NCBI GenBank assembly: GCA_963842505.1
Contig: CAWJGZ010000002.1
Coordinates: 930,001 to 994,000, forward strand
Length of the DNA: 64,000 nt
DNA from: PALSA-129 sp963842505
Lineage (GTDB): Bacteria > Acidobacteriota > Terriglobia > Bryobacterales > Bryobacteraceae
Direction: 5' to 3'
Both the position numbers and the translations under genes were made by a program. The first letter of the stretch is position 1. Each line of letters begins with the position of its first letter. The notes beneath the pieces are model-generated. The model had not been told where the DNA came from. It did not search any database and worked only from the letters and a program-made list of their open reading frames with translations. Of this stretch, positions 62,596-64,000 are shown one piece after another.

Positions 62596-64000
62596 TCAGA
62601 ACGTGAACTTCGAGGTGACCGTTTGGAGCCGCGCCGCCATCTGGCTCAACTCTTGCGACGCCTTCTCAGTATCGTTGGCGCCTTGTGTGGTGTTCTTCGC
62701 CGCCACGGCCACGCCGCCGATGTTCTTAGCAATGTCGGCGACCCCCTTGGCTGCTTCGGTCACGCTGCGGCCGATCTCATTGGTGGTCACCGTCTGTTCT
62801 TCCACCGCCGAAGCGATGCTGTTGGAGATGTCGTTGATCTGGTTGATAATGGTGCCAATCTCCTCGATCGCCTTCACGGACCCCTTGGTATCGCCCTGGA
62901 TCGCCTCAATCTTCTGACCGATCTCCTCGGTGGCCTTGGCGGTCTGCTTGGCGAGTTCCTTGACTTCGTTCGCCACCACCGCAAAGCCCTTACCCGCTTC
63001 GCCGGCGCGCGCGGCCTCAATGGTGGCATTGAGCGCCAGCAGGTTGGTCTGCTGCGCGATCGAGGTAATTACCTTGATCACATTGCCGATTTCCTGGCTG
63101 GACTCGCCCAACTTCTTCACGGTATCGTTCGTGGAATGCGCCACGCTGACGGCATTCTTGGCCACACGGGCCGATTCGTTGGCGTTTTTGGAGATCTCGC
63201 GGATCGAAGCCTGCATCTGCTCTGAGGCTGAAGCGACCGAGGCGACGTTCTTCGAGACCTGCTCACTGGCCGCCGACACCACGTTGGCCTGCGTAGCGGT
63301 CTCCTCGGCGTTGCCCGCCATCTGCTGGCTGACCGCCGTCAGTTCCTCGGAGGAAGATGCCAGCGTCGCCGCGTTTTGCGCCGCGACCTTGAGTGGTTCG
63401 ACGATCGCCTCCAGCGTCTGGTTCACACCCTCGATAATCCTGCGGTAGTCGCCCTGGTGCTTGGTGACGTCGGCCCGCGTACCCACCCGGCCTTCTGCGG
63501 CCGCTTTGACGAGCATCACGGTGTCGGCCACCAGTCTTTCGATGTTGTCGATGCAGTTGTTGAGGCTGTTCTTGATGGCGTTGAAGTCGCCGTTGTAGTT
63601 GTCGATAATCTTCGGCGGGATGTCGCCCTTCGAGATCCGGTCCACGTACTGGGCGGACACGTTCAACGGCCCGATCACCGCATCCAGCGTCTGGTTCACG
63701 CCCTCGATAATCTTGCGGTAGCCGCCCTGGTGCCTGGACGCGTCGGCGCGGGTGGCCAATTTGCCTTCCACCGCGGCCTTGACAAGCAATCCGGCGTCGG
63801 CCACCAACGCGTCGACGTTGTTCTTCAACAGCATCAGCCACTCGTAAATCTGGTCCTTATCGGAAGCCCTGGCCATCGACGCCGTCATGTCGCCGTTGGC
63901 GATCTTCGTCACATAAGCAACCAGACTGGTCATCCAGTCAAGCAAGACGTTCAGGTTGTTTTTGATTTCATTAAAATCGCCTTGGTAGGCCTCGGTGATC
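62596..64000 (-). CDS. Multi-HAMP methyl-accepting chemotaxis protein (5' end outside window)
   Basis: The frame is open to the right edge, so the N-terminus is missing. The visible part has repeated HAMP-like modules: GDFNEIKNNLNVLLDW, then VEGKLATRADASRHQGGYRK and AEGRVGTRADVTKHQGDYRR, each with a following IIEGVNQTLxAV-type helix. The conserved signalling tip QQTNLLALNATIEAARAGEA is present near the middle of the cytoplasmic coiled coil. No membrane segment is in view. It reports to CheA through a coupling protein. It is the receptor of the adjacent che genes by context. Confidence 0.92.
   Translation of the reverse strand, partial: ITEAYQGDFNEIKNNLNVLLDWMTSLVAYVTKIANGDMTASMARASDKDQIYEWLMLLKNNVDALVADAGLLVKAAVEGKLATRADASRHQGGYRKIIEGVNQTLDAVIGPLNVSAQYVDRISKGDIPPKIIDNYNGDFNAIKNSLNNCIDNIERLVADTVMLVKAAAEGRVGTRADVTKHQGDYRRIIEGVNQTLEAIVEPLKVAAQNAATLASSSEELTAVSQQMAGNAEETATQANVVSAASEQVSKNVASVASASEQMQASIREISKNANESARVAKNAVSVAHSTNDTVKKLGESSQEIGNVIKVITSIAQQTNLLALNATIEAARAGEAGKGFAVVANEVKELAKQTAKATEEIGQKIEAIQGDTKGSVKAIEEIGTIINQINDISNSIASAVEEQTVTTNEIGRSVTEAAKGVADIAKNIGGVAVAAKNTTQGANDTEKASQELSQMAARLQTVTSKFTF

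Overview
The window is about 62-64% G+C, densely packed and without rRNA or a complete tRNA gene. Gene content and style suggest a member of the Acidobacteriota, probably a Solibacter/Bryobacter-like soil lineage: a secreted VWFA-related protein, a TMTC-like membrane TPR protein, many two-component systems, cinA and a rimO-yacG-pgpA operon, and intergenic paired hairpins. The lineage is an inference from protein style and no marker gene was compared.

Layout. 1-14.7 kb is chromosomal: the end of an Hpt-receiver protein, comM, xylB, a membrane-fused spermidine synthase homologue, an AAA+ ATPase, a cation efflux transporter, sppA, an NtrC-type regulator, an orphan HicB and a secreted CocE/NonD hydrolase. 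14.9-17.35 kb is a mobile element with a tyrosine recombinase translationally coupled to an IS91-type transposase, flanked by 35-bp inverted repeats (30/35 matching). 17.5-26.3 kb holds an ABC exporter, a kinase / solute-binding / secreted-protein operon, an L,D-transpeptidase followed by a previously hidden 38-residue membrane peptide, and a NarL-type two-component pair. 26.3-30.1 kb is a restriction-modification island in decay: a tRNA-like remnant at its edge, an intact vsr, a 5'-truncated cytosine methyltransferase, a controller-like XRE protein coupled to an HNH nuclease, and a second HNH gene broken by an 11-bp tandem duplication. 31.7-34.4 kb is a six-gene minus-strand cassette with a GH24 lysozyme, a YiiX/NlpC-like cysteine peptidase, a holin-sized membrane protein and a 22-codon micro-ORF.

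34.8-40.5 kb carries two paralogous stand-alone cyclic-nucleotide-binding proteins and a complete, overlapping group 3b [NiFe]-hydrogenase operon with its maturation protease; a perfect 7-bp inverted repeat (spacer 8) lies in the divergent promoter region. 40.5-47.6 kb has a NYN/LOTUS-type protein with a poly-glutamine linker and an aromatic amino acid supraoperon trpC-trpF-trpB-trpA-aroQ-aroF-tyrA. The aroF product lacks two of the four metal ligands of DAHP synthase. 47.8-53.5 kb holds a membrane protein, a VWFA protein, cinA, an NHL-type protein, pgpA, yacG and rimO. 53.7-59.5 kb is more accessory: a GH5-like secreted protein lacking the expected nucleophile, a frameshifted DUF4238 gene, a MmpS-like domain protein, a secreted hypothetical protein and a TMTC-like protein. 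59.7-64 kb is a chemosensory cluster, cheX-cheR-cheB-cheY plus a multi-HAMP chemoreceptor that runs off the window.

The most notable observations are the metal-ligand-less DAHP synthase, the nucleophile-less GH5 protein, the hydrogenase locus with twin cNMP-binding proteins and a palindromic operator, the peptidoglycan-lysis cassette with its micro-ORF, and the visibly decaying restriction island.
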